From the NCBI GenBank assembly GCA_964469215.1, contig CAYXYB010000002.1, forward strand, positions 145,996 to 209,995: a stretch of DNA of 64,000 nucleotides. The letters run 5' to 3'. A model generated the notes under the pieces. That model saw nothing but the letters and a program-made list of their open reading frames with translations. It was not told where the DNA came from and made no database searches. Position numbers and translations under genes: made by a program. This DNA comes from SKPS01 sp964469215 (lineage in GTDB: Bacteria > Bacteroidota > Bacteroidia > Bacteroidales > SKPS01). This document shows, in pieces, positions 62,609 to 64,000 of this stretch. Every line of letters begins with the position of its first letter. The stretch's first letter is position 1.

Positions 62609-63811
62609 TTAGCTCTGTTTTAAAAAATCGATCAGATTCATCCATTGAATTCCATTACGCTCCCGTCCAAAATGCTCGTCAAGCGACAATACAATTTTTG
62701 GATAGTTGTCAGGAATTGCTTCCAGGACATTAAATTCCCTGAAAACAACCTCTTCGGTTACCAGAAGATAAGCAACCTGAATGTACATTTTGTCGGACCC
62801 TTTTGTTGCAATGAAATCGATTTCGCGATCTGCCAGTTTTCCAACGTATACAGTGTAGCCTCTTGACACAAGTTCAAGAAATACAATGTTTTCCAGTTTG
62901 CCGGAGATATCCTGAATTTTATCTCCAAATAATACATTCATAAACCCGATATCGCCCAAAAAGTATTTGTCGTATAGCTCAAGTTGCCGTTTGCCTTTGA
63001 TATCGAATCGTGATACCCGTTGAAACATAAAAGCGTTTACCAGCCAATGCAGATAGTTCTGAACTGTATCAGCAGAGCAGCTCAGATGCTGTGATTTGAT
63101 ATACGAACTTATACCTCTGGCTGTTGTAATGTTGCCGCAATTATCCGCGAGATAGCGTGAAATTCGCTCAAGAAGGGAAACATCCCGGATCTGATACCTG
63201 GAAACAACATCTCTCAGCAGAATGGTACTGTAAATGGCACCGGTATATTGGGTGATAACCTCTTCTTCAAACAGCATCTGGTGTATACCAGGAAATCCTC
63301 CATATTTCAGGTAGAGATTGAACTCATCTCTGTCGTTACCGGAGTGCTTGTCTCTGAAAGACAAAAATTCACTGAATGTGAGAGTGTTTAAACGAAATTC
63401 AACATATCTTCCTGTAAGGCTTTCTGCCAGATCAGAGGACAACAAATCTGCATTAGACCCTGTCAGGTAGATATCTGCCACTTCATCGGCAAAGAAACCG
63501 GCAACAGCCTTTTCCCATTCATCTATCTCCTGCACCTCGTCTATGATCAGATACTTTTTCCCTTCTGCCTTGCTTAAACAATCCGTAACATATATATGAA
63601 GATCGCGGTAGTTCTTCAGGAATTCAAATGAGAGAGAATCTTTATTGATATAAATAATGTTTGAAGCTGCCACACCTCCGGATTCAAACTCTCTGATCAA
63701 CATCTTCAGAAATGTGCTTTTTCCAGATCTTCTGATGCCTGTGATAACCTTAATTACCGGTTTATCAACAAACGGAACGATACGACTATAGAAAAGCTCT
63801 CTTTTAATCAT
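62609..63811 (-). CDS. AAA ATPase with DUF4143 domain, copy 2
   Basis: This is the same 400-residue protein as copy 1 (20060-21262), with ATG at 63809-63811. Within the 400 residues I see one difference near the start (SRIVPF here, SRILPF there). The preceding 12 codons of open frame differ slightly, which supports MIKREL as the start. Walker A GIRRSGKST and Walker B LIIDEVQEI are intact. Sequence identity extends at least to 63945, about 130 bp upstream. Function unknown; the near-identity makes the pair a substrate for homologous recombination. Confidence 0.92.
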   Translation of the reverse strand: MIKRELFYSRIVPFVDKPVIKVITGIRRSGKSTFLKMLIREFESGGVAASNIIYINKDSLSFEFLKNYRDLHIYVTDCLSKAEGKKYLIIDEVQEIDEWEKAVAGFFADEVADIYLTGSNADLLSSDLAESLTGRYVEFRLNTLTFSEFLSFRDKHSGNDRDEFNLYLKYGGFPGIHQMLFEEEVITQYTGAIYSTILLRDVVSRYQIRDVSLLERISRYLADNCGNITTARGISSYIKSQHLSCSADTVQNYLHWLVNAFMFQRVSRFDIKGKRQLELYDKYFLGDIGFMNVLFGDKIQDISGKLENIVFLELVSRGYTVYVGKLADREIDFIATKGSDKMYIQVAYLLVTEEVVFREFNVLEAIPDNYPKIVLSLDEHFGRERNGIQWMNLIDFLKQS

Positions 63812-64000
63812 AACGGATTGTATTAGATTCTTTGCAAAAATAGTCAAAATTACAGATTATAGTCGATGTTTTTTTAGAAATCTGGCTGATCAGCCTTTCT
63901 ACGCTGGCAGATTCATCCAATTCCATTTTTACACAATATGTAAAGCTGGAGTTCAACAGTTGCATTTTGTAATAAATTAATATACAGCATATTAGGATGC
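63812..64000. other. Upstream flank of ATPase copy 2, window end
   Basis: Bases to ~63945 (ACAATATGTAAAG) match the flank of copy 1, including a minus-strand TATTTTTG -7-like element just before the gene. After that the sequence diverges (CTGGAGTTCAACAG here, tandem GGGGAATCG in copy 1), marking the end of the paralogous block. No gene seen in the remaining bases. Confidence 0.6.

Overview
The window looks like a chromosomal segment of a Bacteroidota bacterium of the Bacteroidales/Marinilabiliales kind. The evidence is the gene set (NADP-type glutamate dehydrogenase, rubrerythrin, a GH3-remnant/beta-lactamase-fold fusion, a PEP-synthase-like protein with an N-terminal GAF-like region, BACON and FISUMP-type domains, DUF4143 ATPases). 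A clear Bacteroidota promoter (TTTG, 17 bases, TAnnTTTG) precedes the serine hydrolase at 7680, and Shine-Dalgarno sequences are almost absent. I saw no rRNA, tRNA or CRISPR array.

Layout. (1) 1-16.7 kb is ordinary core genome: PEP/pyruvate-binding protein (cut by the window edge), gdhA, O-antigen-ligase-like protein, secreted hypothetical, serine hydrolase, GT2 glycosyltransferase, dnaE, trxA, DUF58 protein, rubrerythrin. (2) 17.5-21.4 kb is a repeat-rich block carrying a secreted nuclease, dinD and an AAA ATPase. A diverged paralogous copy lies at 60.7-63.9 kb with different cargo. (3) 21.6-31 kb holds a ClpX-like ATPase, small conserved genes, an IS3-family element, and an IS66 element with a perfect 8-bp target duplication. 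Together the two elements broke a beta-barrel-type gene at both ends. (4) 31-33.5 kb has a TPR lipoprotein and two CRISPR-type RAMP proteins (Csm3-like and Cas6-like) with no array and no other cas gene. (5) 33.5-50.6 kb is a nine-gene minus-strand operon built around homologues of the enterobacterial virulence factors SrfB (actin/Hsp70-fold ATPase) and SrfC (P-loop GTPase). It also encodes a membrane-anchored subtilisin-like protease, a second P-loop GTPase-like protein, several single-pass membrane proteins and a predicted outer-membrane protein with TPR, Cpl-7-like, BACON and barrel regions. (6) 51-58.7 kb is a type VII secretion-like locus: a three-module FtsK/SpoIIIE (EssC-like) ATPase, a WXG100-like protein, a modular GNAT plus ParB-like toxin candidate, a small helical partner, a FISUMP protein and several small membrane or proline-rich proteins. 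(7) 58.9-60.6 kb is a GC-rich DUF5131-ParB fusion gene. It is followed by the second repeat block with a nuclease remnant, a Fic-family pseudogene lacking its catalytic core, and the second AAA ATPase.

Working model (inference). Regions 4-6 form an accessory island bounded by the two paralogous repeat blocks. The SrfB/SrfC operon could build an NTP-driven, envelope-spanning assembly: ATPase and GTPases inside, protease domain outside the inner membrane, barrel protein in the outer membrane. The RAMP pair follows it in the same orientation after 44 bases and may be co-transcribed. The neighbouring T7SS-like locus would export WXG/helical-N-terminus substrates, including the toxin candidate. 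Both loci are the best candidates for an undescribed system.
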